Source of the DNA: Smittia aterrima
Taxonomy: Eukaryota; Arthropoda; Insecta; Diptera; Chironomidae
DNA: 64,000 nt
Assembly: GCA_033063855.1 (NCBI GenBank)
Contig: CP093830.1
Location: 5,146,854 to 5,210,853 of the forward strand
Direction: 5' to 3'
Shown here one piece after another: positions 11,443-24,000 of this stretch (position 1 is its first letter; each line of letters begins with the position of its first letter). The notes below the pieces were generated by a model, which saw nothing but the letters and a program-made list of their open reading frames with translations, ran no database searches and was not told the DNA's origin. Position numbers and translations under genes: made by a program.

Positions 11443-13343
11443 CTGCAATGCTATTACGAGTTTGAATGAGGGAAAAACGCAAATTCATTAACGGTCGCTA
11501 TTTAATATTTTCATCGAATAACAGTTTTGGATTTAATTTCGATTGGTTGAATTATTCATTGTTGATTTTTTGTGCTTGCTCCGCAATTAACTGATAGATC
11601 GTGAGGTTCATTAATTTTATGAAATACGATTCAGATCTGCGGTGATTTTACATCATTAATTTATCATTCAAATATTTTGCGATAATCACATTGGATCAGC
11701 GAAATCAAAGCTTTCATTTGATGGTTGAACTTTAAATTGATTTAGTTCGACCTCAGAGTCGTTAAATCCCAACAGAGAAACTTCATAAATATCAATTAAA
11801 ATTGAAGCTTCATGTCAATAGTCTCAAACTCCCTCTCGACAATTTTAAACTCAACTTAGAACGGATCAATTGTTTCCTAAAAAAATTTCAATCAAAACTC
11901 AATGAGACGTCATGAAAATAAATTGTGAATTTCTCTTCGATAAGTCTGAAAGCAGACGCAGGGTGTCGGCTTGAGACGTGGAAAACAATTTCGCAACTTT
12001 TATGGATTGGAAGAGTTCGAATTTCTTTTATTGCCTTCTACAAGAAAGTTTAAGCTGATTCGAATTTCAAAAGTTTTTAACAACAAATTTCAACGCGAGA
12101 TGCCATTGAAGTGTGTGCAGAAGTCAGTCAGTGAAATAAAATACTTTCTTATAAAATCAACTTTCATTAAAGATTGAATTGAATCTTTTGGTTGGTTTCA
12201 CGGTTATTCGAGAATGCGTTTAATTAAAAAATAAATTTTTGTTACGACAAAGAAAATAATTATAAACGACCTTCTATCAAAAAATATTTCCCTCCTGCAA
12301 GGCATAACAAAGAAGACGAATAAATAAGTCTGAGGACATCATGGCAACCGGAAACTTGAGACATTCTGCTCTGAGCAGAAGACTCTCAGACCGTCGCAAT
12401 TTTCTTTAAGCCTCAATCTCATTTTTTTCACCAGAACTTTGGATTGAATTTAATAACGTTCTTGTGGTTAGAGTGTTCTCGAAGCGAAACGAACAAAAAT
12501 GGAGAGAACAAAAAATTCATTTGAATGAAATATAAAACAAATGATAACAATTTTCATTGATGGAATTTCAATGTTCTGAAAGTGTTTTTTTATTCGGTTT
12601 GTAACACAAAGTTTCGCGAAGCATCGAGAAATGAATTTCACAGCCGAACATGAAATTTGTTTTAACAATTACGCCAAGCATTGCGCGAAGTGGAAATTAA
12701 AACATCAGCGGCTACAGAAGCGTAATAAATTCCATTGATTTCTGTCAGAATTCCACTAAACTGAGCTTGGAGCATTAATTATTCACGACAGACTCAAAAT
12801 AGCTTGCGCGGGTGATTAATTGAGATTTTTCCATTCAATATCCATTTTCAACGAAAGGGAGAAAAGACGAACGAAAGAAAGAAGAGAATGCGAAACATTT
12901 TCCGGCTCGAGAGCTTCGCCTTACTCGTCTCGCGCATCCACCAAAAGCCAAAAGTGTTTTTAATTTCACTTAATTTCCTCCCAAGCGATGGCTTTCGGCG
13001 CGCCGCAAAAAAAATCCTTCTCTCGCCACCATAAATGATTATTTATTATGATCAGCGAGGAAAATTTATCACGGCATCATCAAGAACCATTGTCATCTAA
13101 ATAAAGATTGGGGTAATGAAGCTGAATCGAGACGAAAACAATGAACCCACGAGAATGATTAATTGTTGCATTTTAGGAAATCAATTAATCATTTTCCGCT
13201 TTGCCTTCGGATTATCGCAACGATGACTTCGTCTCAAACTTAAACGACAAATCTAAAGTGACAATTTGAGTTGACTTGATGGTTTTAGGATTTTTTTTTC
13301 GTGAAGTCTTCTCGAGCTAAACTTCAATTGATTAAAATTTTAC

Positions 13344-13352
13344 CTTTTCCAT
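13344..13352 (-). CDS. Candidate first coding exon (Met-Glu-Lys) of the Tctex-domain gene
   Basis: On the minus strand ATGGAAAAG runs into GTAAAA, a usable donor. Joined to an alternative acceptor (TATGAG, exon starting 11435) it gives M-E-K-I-H-R-L-R and keeps the frame; joined to the stronger acceptor at 11442 it would hit a stop. It lies about 33 bp downstream of an X-box-like site. Such a tiny exon can arise by chance, so this is tentative. Confidence 0.3.
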
Positions 13353-13384
13353 CAAAAGGCTTAGCAAACAAATTTTAATTTTGA

Positions 13385-13398
13385 ATTACCATGGCAAC
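13385..13398. promoter_or_regulatory. X-box-like site upstream of the Tctex-domain gene
   Basis: ATTACC-AT-GGCAAC has one mismatch to GTNRCC-N2-RGYAAC. The palindrome works in either orientation. The transcription unit to its left on the minus strand ends in a dynein light chain, which fits RFX control, but the gene's start is not proven. Confidence 0.4.
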
Positions 13399-16300
13399 TA
13401 AAGTTTAATTAGAAATCCATCAAAACATTTGTTTATAATAGAAAATTTACCAACCAAACCAATGAGGAGAAAGTTTATTTTTGAAATAGTCTGTGCTCAC
13501 CTTAGTTTACATGTGTTAAGTCAAAAACAGTTTATCTCAAAGTTGATCATTTTAAAAAATTTCTACTCTCAGTTGTTTTTGTTTGTTGAGATCGAATCAA
13601 TTAATTTTCATTTGTCAAGTCAAGTTACTTCATCCGCAATGTGAGTTAGACACCCACGTCATGTAAAAATATTTGAGATAAAGATTTAGGAAGACGAAGG
13701 CATTTTAATCTCATCAGGTTACAATGTGAGAAATTCTTTGGATAAATCTTTGCGAGGAAGGGAACGCGCGTGACAATATTCAGAGCGATCGGAATGTTGG
13801 CTAGAGAAGTTCTCCCGAAGAATGAATCGCACGTAAATCAAATCGCATGACTAAACATCACGAGCGAGTTGTCTTCGATAAGCAACACGTAATGAAAGAA
13901 ATATTGAATAAATTTGCTGAAAATATGGAAATTTTTGGAATAAAGTTGAAAATGAAACAAGAGAAAAGAATTTTCCAGCGCTCACTTCTCAAGATCTTCG
14001 GAAAATTTTGGATTTACTTTTATTGCTTCAAAGAAAACTCAAAGTCTTCAATTTATTTTTAAAAGCTCACACGAGCCATCTTTCAAATCTTTCATTGCAA
14101 TTTTCTGTCTTCATCAAATTCGATTCAATCACTTTTTGAATTGAAGAGTTTGAAGATCCACAATAACAAATAAATTCATCAGAAAGCAATCATTTATTCC
14201 ATCAAAAAACTTACGCGCTCAGAATAAGAAGACAGCAAAGCGGGGAAACATGCAATCATGAATAGAAAACCACGATAAAGCTGAAAGGGAGTTGATGTTC
14301 GACATGTTTCGAGTTTCCCTGCAATGAATTATTAAAGAAAGATGAGCGAGAACTAATCCCGAAAGAAGCTTTCATTGAACAAATACTCGAAACGTCGAAA
14401 GTTTTCTTTCTCAACTTCTCATTTCTTGCTTGTTAGTAGCTTTTGCGGGGAATGAAAAGGAAAAGTTTCTTAATCAAAAATTTGTCAAAATCTTTCTCGA
14501 ATCGCAGTGCCGAGTGGCGTTCGTGCTATTGAAACTTTTTTTTTCTTCTCCTAATAATAAGATTCAATTAAGGCAGAAAGCTAATTCAGTCTTAATATTA
14601 AGAAGCTTACTACTTTGTCCATATTTCCCCGAAAGGCGATGACACATGACGCATAACAAATTGAGCGAATGATGTGAAGCCACTAAAAAGCGAGGGAGTC
14701 TTGGGAATACGAAACGATCGTGAATCTTCTCAAGATACTGAACTAGACTGTTTAATAACTTTTCTGACTCTTTCGGTTAAACATTTTTGGCACAAATCCC
14801 ACGAGAGGAAAATACTCTACTCGCACTTTAGTGAACTTTTGTATTCAAAATAAATGTCAAACAGTGAGAAATGCCATCGGCGGTGAAAGAGAGAGAGAAA
14901 GAAGAGGAAGAGGAAACTTTTTTCCTACTCAGAACGATCATGAGCTTCGTTATGTGTTGACAAAATGTTGGCTTTTCAGGTTGAAGCTTCGGGTACGCCA
15001 ATCTCAACTTTTGAAAGTTTCCTCGTTTTCAAGTTTTCACAATGCGAATGAAGAAAGCTCTCTTCAAAATATTCTTTTGCGGTTGTTGAGTTCAGTTGCA
15101 AATTCTTGGAGTTTCTTGATTAACCTTTAAGAATCTTTAATTCTCTTGAGTAAAATGTTTGCTCTTAATAGTTACAAACGATCGAATATCATGAAATTCA
15201 AAGATTTGAGAGAAACCCCGAAAAAGCGCTACAGGAAAAACTTTTCATCAGAACATTTAATATTTGCACAAGGAAATTGCTTATTGTTTAATCAAACAAA
15301 CATTGATTGTTAGGAGGAGTTCTAACCGAGATAGTTAGTGAATATGAGGGAGAGAGAGAGAGAGTGAGGTGGAGGATATCCGACGGAAAATTAATATTTA
15401 TCTAATATGAATAATTTTGGTTTTTCAAAGGAGGAAAAATCACCGAAAAATTCCTCTCATATCACTTCAAAGCTTTTAAATATCGAACAAAAAGTTCTTG
15501 CTTGAGGAGGGAAATATGAGGAAAGTTTTCGGCAATGGATGAAAATTTTAATTTCATTTTTCCGCAAGCGACTGAAAAAAATCGTTTCTCTCTTCGGCTC
15601 CATTCGCCCGACTCGACGATTGAAATGTTTTGATACGTCATGTATCCTGAATGCTTCTAACAACATATAAATTAGACGCTTCAATGTTGATCGATTGAGA
15701 TAAAAGCGAACTAGCGGATGCTTTAAGCGACGGGAGGCTTTGAGCGTCTGGTGGAAAGCAAAAAAAAGAAGAAAAAAAAATCGAAACGATGAAAGTCAGA
15801 GCGAGAGACAAATTATTTGCCATCAGCAAACTGAAACTTTTTATCGCCAATCTGAACACTTGTAAATCAAAAGTCAAATTAGATGCTGTGAACTTCCGTC
15901 GTCATAAATTTGTGAAGGCTTTCAGTTGAAATTTATTGCAACCGACATCGAATACGGTCAACAACAAACGGAAGATGTTCCTTTCGAACCTTTGAGCGAA
16001 ATGAATTAAAATTAACCCATTTCCACTTTCCGCTCTTGATTGTCGCGATGAGAGGAAGAAAAGCAAACGACGCGAAGTGAGAAATTAAGGCCCAGCTAAA
16101 GATTAGCATACGCAGCGACTCGAGAGTGTCGAGCTAAATTTGAAAAGTTTTCCTTGACAAAACGAAGAAGGATGAAAAAGGAAAATGTGACATCATTAAT
16201 AAAGATTTCGTGGTCGACGGCATTAAAACAGAAGTAATACGGAAGGGAAAATCCGCCACTCGTAATGATTCGAATGGATTCAGGCGGTGGAGTTTTATGG

Positions 16301-17754
16301 ACAAATTATAATTGAGCTTGAGTGAGAAATATGATCCGAAAGCAGCGCAAAAAAACATGAAATCTAAATTAAATGGCTGCTTCTGCTTTTCTCCGCCTGA
16401 TGTTCGTGGAAATCCTCTCTACGCTTCCGCTAGAGTTTGCTTGCTTTAGGGGAAGCGGAGCCTCCATTAATTAATATCAATTAGTTCAAACTCTTCATTT
16501 TTCGTCTCAAGGAAAGAGATTGACGGGATTGGAAAACTGAAATCATTTCTTTGATAGTTTCTTCGTTTTAAGTGAACAAAAGTTTTTGAAAATTTTATCG
16601 CAAACTTTGAAAAAGATTACAAGTTCCTTAAGGAATTATTTCCTTTCAAAATATTCAAGAGCTAATAAAATATTTTCATTAATTTTCCCTTTTGAAACAA
16701 TTTTCTAAGAAGACTTCGACGAATATATTTGAATTCATTGCGAAACCGCTTGTTTTACTAAAGAAAACATTTATGAAGTTTCTATCTAAGAAGCGCATTC
16801 ACAAGTTCATGAAATGTTCATGAAGCTCACTTTTATCGAGCTCTTCCCTTCATGAGAACATAAAGCCATGAATTCTTTTGAAAACCCGTTTGCATAATAC
16901 GATGAACCCATTACTTTCAATATTTCCATTCATCGTTAGTTGGTCGGGTTATTGTGACAGAGGAATCCCTTTTCGTTGATGCGCAATGTGACAATATTAT
17001 TTTCTAGCAAATAGACTTTCCAAAACAGATAATTTCTCGTTCGCTTTACAGCCTGCAATCAAAATATTATTGTCTCTCACTCTATTTCCTCTGATCATGA
17101 CACAGCCGGGCATTGATGAAGAAGGCAACTAATGCTGCCACGAGTGATGTGCTTCAATTTCAATTGAAAATAATTCCTTTTATCATGGCATTTGTTCGAT
17201 GAGCTTATCCGGAACGCTCTCATTTCTCTCAGGCCATTGTAAGCATGACAATCGAACAGCATGGACATCGCTTTTATCAAATCATAATTTGATTTTCCGA
17301 GAAGACTTTCGAAACTTTCAAACGATTCGTAGATAATAATCCGATCATGTTTTACTCCATCAAATGTTGTCACATGAAACAAGATATTTTTTTTGCCTTG
17401 CCTTGTAAGCTTTCGTGGAACTGTTTGGTCTATTAATGTCAATCAAGGAACCAGGAAAAAAGGGCAAAATCACAAACCATGGAATAGAGACTATGCCGCT
17501 AATTAAAGTTAACCGCTTTCAGAGCTCATCCCCACTCTGATTATTTATCATCATCATGATTGTGAATTAATCAAAATAAAATCAAAATCACACTTGTTTG
17601 CCATCCTATCCGCAACCCGAGCGAGACTGGAAAAAAAAGGGTAATGAAGCTCGATGTAAATAATGATCCTTCCACCCGGAGATCCCGATGATTAATGACA
17701 CTTTATTTTGATAAATCATTTATTTATTGTTTCAAGTGCTTTCTTACATGGCAT

Positions 17755-18060
17755 CTAAGCACTTGAAGGATGACGTGATAATGGTTGAAGAATGCCATTC
17801 GTCTCGTTTACAACGAAAGCAGTTCCGGAAAGTTTTCGTTGAGACCCTGAAAAAGGGACGAAAACTCGTTCTTCCTTTTCACCAGCTCTCAGATTAATGT
17901 TTTCCGATAAAACTTTGAGACGAGATTTGATCTCACACACTTCACGCAAACCCAAAGCAATGAACTTGTTCAAAAGATTATTTTTAGCATCGTTCTGATC
18001 GCTTCCACTTAGAAGTAAGACGAGAAAACTCAACGCAATCGTTCTCATGCCATGTTTCAT
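17755..18060 (-). CDS. Possible small secreted protein, 101 aa
   Basis: Single-exon frame from ATG 18060 to TAG 17755-17757. The N-terminus reads as a signal peptide: MKHGMRTIALSFLVLLLSGS, with likely cleavage near GSDQ or shortly after. An inner ATG (MRTIAL) at 18048 would serve equally well. The mature part (about 80 aa) is charged, with one Cys (REVCEIK), a helical stretch (KSRLKVLSENINLRAG) and a tail rich in Ser, Pro and Asn. There are no repeated peptides and no clear amidation site. A TTTTAAAG element sits about 30 bp upstream, which would place initiation very near the first ATG. I do not recognise it. It stands alone in a gene-poor stretch and could be an orphan secreted gene or a chance frame. 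Confidence 0.3.
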   Translation of the reverse strand: MKHGMRTIALSFLVLLLSGSDQNDAKNNLLNKFIALGLREVCEIKSRLKVLSENINLRAGEKEERVFVPFSGSQRKLSGTAFVVNETNGILQPLSRHPSSA

Positions 18061-18099
18061 ATCAGCAACGAACAACTCTCATCTGCTCTTTAAAAGTCA

Positions 18100-21055
18100 A
18101 TCATCACTCGAGAGCCATTCAAGTGCCATTTCATTTGCTTCCTTTAAGCAAACAAGTTGAACAAGTGATAAATGAATCTCACGAAGACGATGATGCTAAG
18201 CATGTCAGAAATCTTTTCTAATAGACTTCAAGCTGTTGATTGGCAACGCAAATATTATTTCTTTTAGCAGACAACAATGACTCGATTGTGTGTGAAAAGT
18301 ATATTCAGTAAGATGTTTAGAGAATTAAAATCTCACGAGACGGCAACAAACATTAAGACATCAACAGCTTCCTGTTTGGCACAATAAACCTCACAAGGGT
18401 GGAATCATTAGAAGCGAAAGGATGAAACTTAATACGACACACACGTTTCCCTTGGCAAAGAATAAATTAAGCTGGCGCACGTTGTTTGAAGACATTGTTT
18501 AACAAATGTTTGAAATTTCATTTCACAACTGCAAACATCTTTCAAATCGTCGTTTATAGCAACGAAAGTGTTAGAGAATTCTTAAGGCATCTATAAAAAT
18601 CATGAAAGGCATTAAAACAATTCCCAATGTTAGAGCAGCTTGAAGCGGTCGCTTCTAATTTCTTTATTTATGACTAAGCATAAAAAGTCTTCTCTCATCT
18701 CACATGTTACTCGGAAATATGATCCGAGTTGAGATGTTGAGGATCGCAACGAGAAAAGTTAGGGATTTCAATGAATTATTCCAACTTTTTTAATCAATGT
18801 GTTAAGGTCAATTGCGAGTTGAGTGCTTGTGAGTGTCAACAAATTTGTTTAAATCTCTTTCATTTGAATTAACGTTGAACATAGTTCAGAAAGTTTTATT
18901 TTATTTAATTCAAAGTGAAGCCTTTGATGGTGAATAAATCTTCAGAACTAGAAAATGAATGAGCTCGTCTCTCAATTACGTTCATTCAAAAATGTTTTAA
19001 TACAAAAAGGTCATTTTCGTATTCAGTTCATGTTTACCGAGAGTTAAATTTAGTGCACAAAAGCAAGGAATTCTCTTTCGTCTTTCGAGTGTTGTGTGAG
19101 TTAACATGTACGAAAAAGCCGACTAAGAGCGATTTGTTTTTTATTACAGCCGCTGCTCGTGAGTTTGGTTTATTTTTAAATTCATTTAAAAATTACTTAA
19201 GTGACGTAGAGTGAGAAGAAAAATAATTTATTACGCATGGTGCACCTTGGAGTGATACAACGCATCTTGTCTGGGATCGTATTTTTCACGCGAGTTTGTA
19301 GACTAAACAACCCGGTTGGAAACTCAATGCTCTCCACATCAGGAAATTGAACAAAACTCGTTTGAAAATACATTTCCAATTGGGTCGATTCGCAGTTGAT
19401 TCAGTTGCTTCAAGATTTGTTTTGTGTTTCGGGCGAGTAGCAATTTGTTTACGCGGAAAACACTCAACCATTAATAATGAAGCGAAAATGTGAGCAAACT
19501 TTTCATCTCAAATCTTAGCAAGCAGAACAACCCCCGACATTTACCAACGAGAGAATGACGAACAACTTTTACTTCAGACAACATTCAAAAGTAAATATTT
19601 AATTCGGCTGAGAAAGTTTCCATGCAATCATAAATAATTCGAGTAATTTAAAGGCGAATCATGGAACGCGAACATATTTTCATCAAAAAGGCTCAACAGT
19701 CGCTTCTTCACGATTATACTCGAGTTTAATCTCTACTTTATGACTTTTGCTTACCGGCTTACTCATAAAATTTCCTTCTTCTGTCTCTCGAAAATGTTTC
19801 TCACTATTAAAGTTACGGCCTCTTCTCGTAGAGCGCACCGAGACTTTTATGACCAGTGAAAAGTTTCAGAAACTTGAATTAATAATGCAGAGGGAGAGAG
19901 AGAGAGAGTGGGAGAAAGAATCTGAACGAAAGAAAATTCCGCATTGTGATCTGAGGAGCAAAAGATTTTATCTTTTAAAATTGTTTAAGTTTTAAAATGT
20001 CCTGTCCTTTAAACACTTTTAGGAAAGTTTTCAAAGCTCTGAATGACCGAATTGCGTAACATTTTGAAACCTTTCGGTTCATTCAATGCTTTGAAAGTTT
20101 AATTAATTCAGAGAATATTTTTGATGTAGGATTTTAGTCAATTTGAAAGGATCTGAAGCTTTCTCGAGTCTACCGCAATCTCTCAAACGTGACGAGAGCC
20201 TCAATCGACTACGAAGTTTTCTTTAAACCTTAAAGGGAGAAAAACTTGTTTTGCCATTAAGATTTCTTGTGTCACGTAGCGGAAGAAAATGAAACGAAAC
20301 GCTCGAAACAAAGTGAATTCAAACGAGCTCCGAGTCTCTTGTTTCAACCTTCTCTTCAATTTATCATTAAACGAGACATTTTCCAAAATCAACATCCGTT
20401 CCGCATCACATTTCATCGATTTTAAATTATCTCCAGTAATGAGTTTCCAAAACTCTTCCGCAAACAAAAACAAGAAATAATCCTAATTCGGGTTGAGAAT
20501 TATTTAGAAGCGAACGAACGACTACACACCTTTTAGTTTCCGCTTCGAGCGCACTCGCTCGTGATCCAATCATTTACATTATTGAATTTCACTTTCTCGT
20601 AAGATTACACAGCTTAAGGATATCTCTTCATAAATTTATAACGAAAAGATAATCGCTCGAGGCAACGACTTACTAAACTGAGTTGCGTGATCGACTAAAA
20701 TCTGACAATAAATATTTCGTCCGACTATTAAACGAACGAATCAATTTGATCATCTTCCATGTGAAAAGTTGTCTTCAAGGAGGCTGAATTAAAAGGCCCT
20801 TTAAGACTTGAGCTATCGTATAATCAAAGTAATTAATCACCGTTTTACGAGCGTGTTATCAAGTGGGGGACATCAAAGCGTTCATAGGCAAACAGCTCCC
20901 ATAACCATGAATGCAAATAACAGAGGAAGCGACCCAAACGAAATGGAAAATGAAACTGAGAGAATTTTTTTTCTCGGCTCTCTCGGTTTTCCATTCGCTT
21001 TCGATTTTTCTTATTATCACGAGTTTTCCGTTCTGTGTTCTGTGCATCGCAGCGC
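18100..21055. other. Non-coding interval
   Basis: No coding exon supported. A (GA)n run lies at 19894-19908, and a good acceptor-like TTTTTTATTACAG ends at 19149 but is followed by no convincing exon. Confidence 0.4.
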
Positions 21056-21090
21056 TCAGTTATTCTTGTGATCTCGATCATTGAAGACGC
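21056..21090 (+). promoter_or_regulatory. Candidate Inr + DPE core promoter
   Basis: An arthropod initiator TCAGTT has its A at 21058, and AGACGC begins exactly at +28 (21085-21090), matching the DPE consensus RGWYV. Exact Inr-DPE spacing is a Drosophila-type TATA-less promoter signature. It points right, toward the Beat-family gene, and could be its distal promoter, but the linking splice is not established. Confidence 0.4.
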
Positions 21091-24000
21091 AAAAGAGCTC
21101 GATTCGTGCTGAGTGTCGCGATTGCTAGTGCCAGAAGCCAAATAAAGAATTTCAAGTTAATTGAATTTTGATAATTGATTTTCCTCGTCTTTCAATGGAA
21201 ATCCGAGTGAAGGCATCGACAAGGATTCAGATATCAACAAAGTGATTGAGTTGGTGATAAAAGCAACACACTATAAAGTTAAATCAACAAAAGCAGGAAG
21301 CAAAGAGTGAAGAAGAGTGATTGAATACATTTTGATAGATTATCCTTCGGTGATAATGTCAGTGAATCGAGCATAACAAACGTAAAGCTTCCTCTTTTTA
21401 TGCTGAGACTTGCTTTACGAAAATAACCATAAATTTATCTCTTCGTTCTTCGTTTGAATGGTTTGTGAAAGAATAGAAAAGAAAAGTCTCGAGAAAAAAA
21501 GAAAATCAAACTGTGAAGATAGTAAAAGTTTCGTTTTTGTGCTCTTGCTTCTGATGCTGCTGCTGGAGCCATCGCCGCTTCTCTATTCATTTGTTATGAA
21601 AGAATAATGAATTGAGTAAGATAAATTGGGATTCAAATGAAGAACGAAAGTGGATTTCAAGCTGTAATTTGTTATGTGGACTCGAGGAGTGGATAGCGAA
21701 AGAAAAGAAAAGAAAAACTTTCTTTCTTAAGAGATTAAAAGTCTCTCGACGAGCGATTAAAGTCGCTTTAATGATCTCAACGTTTCGTCTAATAAATGAA
21801 TCTAAATTAATAATAAATGTCTTTGATGGAGAACCGGCCGATGGGAAATCATGAAAAATTATGAGATGCTCTCCTTTGAAAGGTCCACTGACTTCAAGAG
21901 GGATTATCAAATAAATTGATGTGAGGGTCGACTCGATCAACACACACACACATAAGTCCGAAGTAATCTGTAATCACTTCGCAGTGATTTTGAGGCTCGA
22001 AATTTATTGGAATTGCTTCACGCTATTCACACAATGCGCCGCTCGAGAGAGCTTCACAAAAAGTTTTCCAATTTCCGCCACTTCATTAATTTTATTTTGA
22101 TTTTTATGTCGAGGGATTTTCCCTTTTTTCAAACTCTCGATCTTTATAACAACTCAATTTATCTCTAATCTCTCTGGAATTAATTGTTTCATTATTTAAA
22201 CGTTAATTATTTTCTTCCAGTCCACGAGATCCTTTGACCGTTTCAAATTGAAATTATCGATAAAACGTTTCTTAACGGTTGAGGAGTCAATTTCGCTAAA
22301 ACCATGAGATGTAAATTACCTTCACGCATTCAACCTTTCGCATCAAATAAAAGCTCACATTTCTCACTGTTCCATAGAATCGCAGGGATGAATTAAATTA
22401 TTCTCTCGCGGGTGTAATCAGACGCTGTAAACGAAAATATTCCCGCTTCTGTCGGCAAAGTTCCCTCATTTTTCCTGAATTATTCTCCGAAGTAAGCCTC
22501 AGAAGTCATTACTGCTGGCTTAATAATAAAGCGAAGGTGAATCGTGAAAAATGCGACTCATAATGAATGAACTTAGGAAGCTACTTCGAAGGCAAAAATC
22601 TGAAACGAATCGTGTTGCTCGCTTTCATTACATTAAAGTCGATGATGATTCGATATTTCCTTTCTCCTCCAGTTCGGAATGAACTTAAAAGCTGCCTGGG
22701 TATGACTAATTCTGTTTCATTCCGGAGAGATAAATTTGATATTTGAGTTCGTTTGTAAGGAGTGTCACGCGATTTTCAATTGAATTACTTCAGAAATCAG
22801 AGATTCATCGGAAGTATCCGATCTTTTTCAATAACTTACGCAATCCTTCGACTTTCTCTTTGCTTGACTTCTTCGCAACCTTTTAAAGCCCAAGTTTCAT
22901 CAACTTTACCGCCCGCACTCTTCTTAAGATCCATAACTTTTCATCGCTTCGAAGATTTATATTTTTGATTCCTTCTCCACGTTTAATGCTTCCTCAGATG
23001 AAAGTTGAGGAGAATGAAATCGAAAAGAGCGAAAACTTTTTTATTAAGACAATTTGTCATCCAATAAGTTCCTTCGAGACTTTTCTTCTGCCAGTTTGTT
23101 CGTTTCTTTCCGGATTTTTTTTTTATTATTTGACTCACAATTCCATCCAATTATATTAATCCGGCAATAAATGCTATTATATCATAGAGAAGCCAAAGCA
23201 ATGAAAACTACGTGAAAGAAGAAGTCGACAAGAGCTCGATTAAGAAGGGAGAAGTGGAAGAAAACGAATCGAATGGAAGGAAAAGTTTTTGAAAACTTAT
23301 GACATTTTGTGAAATTTATTCTCTTGAACGAGGAAAAAATATTAAATTCTCCAACTGTTTGAGCGATCAAAATCATTTTAACGAACATGACATGCACAAT
23401 AGATCTCTCGACGTCTTTTTCCTTCGACCAGATTCCCTCTTTCAAGCATTTCGAGTCGCATTACGAGAAAAGGATTCACGAGGAGAGGATTTGAATTAGA
23501 ATGTCGTCGTCGTCGTCCTCGTCTCATGATTCAACAAATGTACGAAAGTATCATGCGTGCATAATGAGATTATAAAGATGAGCCGTAATATGCTTAGAAT
23601 TTCATTGAAAAACCTCACCGAAAAATTTTGTTTCGTGAAGAGTGTTTCGCCGGAAAAGATTTTCGAGAAAAAGGAGAGGAAAATTTAGCCTGTGGTAGAT
23701 TTATTTTTTAAAGATACACGAAGAAAGCTTATTAAACGATTTCATGTCAGACTTGGGATCTTCGAGAGGAGCGAGCGTGGGGGTTAAGTTCTCTTGTGAT
23801 GTCTAAGTAGACGACGATGTTGTCTGTGATTTCCCAAGAGACAATTTAAGTAGCGAAATCGCTGAAATCAGATTAAGGTCAACCTCAGACGTCATTGGCA
23901 AAGCAAACCCCGATAGGCTCTTCATGTGAACCGACCTCAATCTCAGAAAACGTTGCTTTCAGATCTTCTCCATCGCCTCAGCCAATTCATGTCGTGTGGA

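Larger units (their letters stand above)
11443..17754. other. Largely non-coding interval (probable Tctex-gene intron and upstream DNA)
   Basis: Apart from the candidate mini-exon and X-box near 13.35 kb I see no protein-coding exon. A (GA)n run lies at 15349-15364. The longest open frame (17095-17442, minus) looks like chance. Confidence 0.45.

Noticed and set aside
15638..15877. Minus-strand frame with a signal-like stretch (MANNLSLALTFIVSIFFSSF)
   Set aside because: The hydrophobic part is produced by a poly-purine run on the other strand; the outer start is not ATG and there is no further support.
17095..17442. 115-codon minus-strand frame
   Set aside because: No signal, domain or splice support; composition not distinct from surrounding chance frames.
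21587..21949. 120-codon minus-strand frame
   Set aside because: No ATG-supported domain or splice context; looks like chance.
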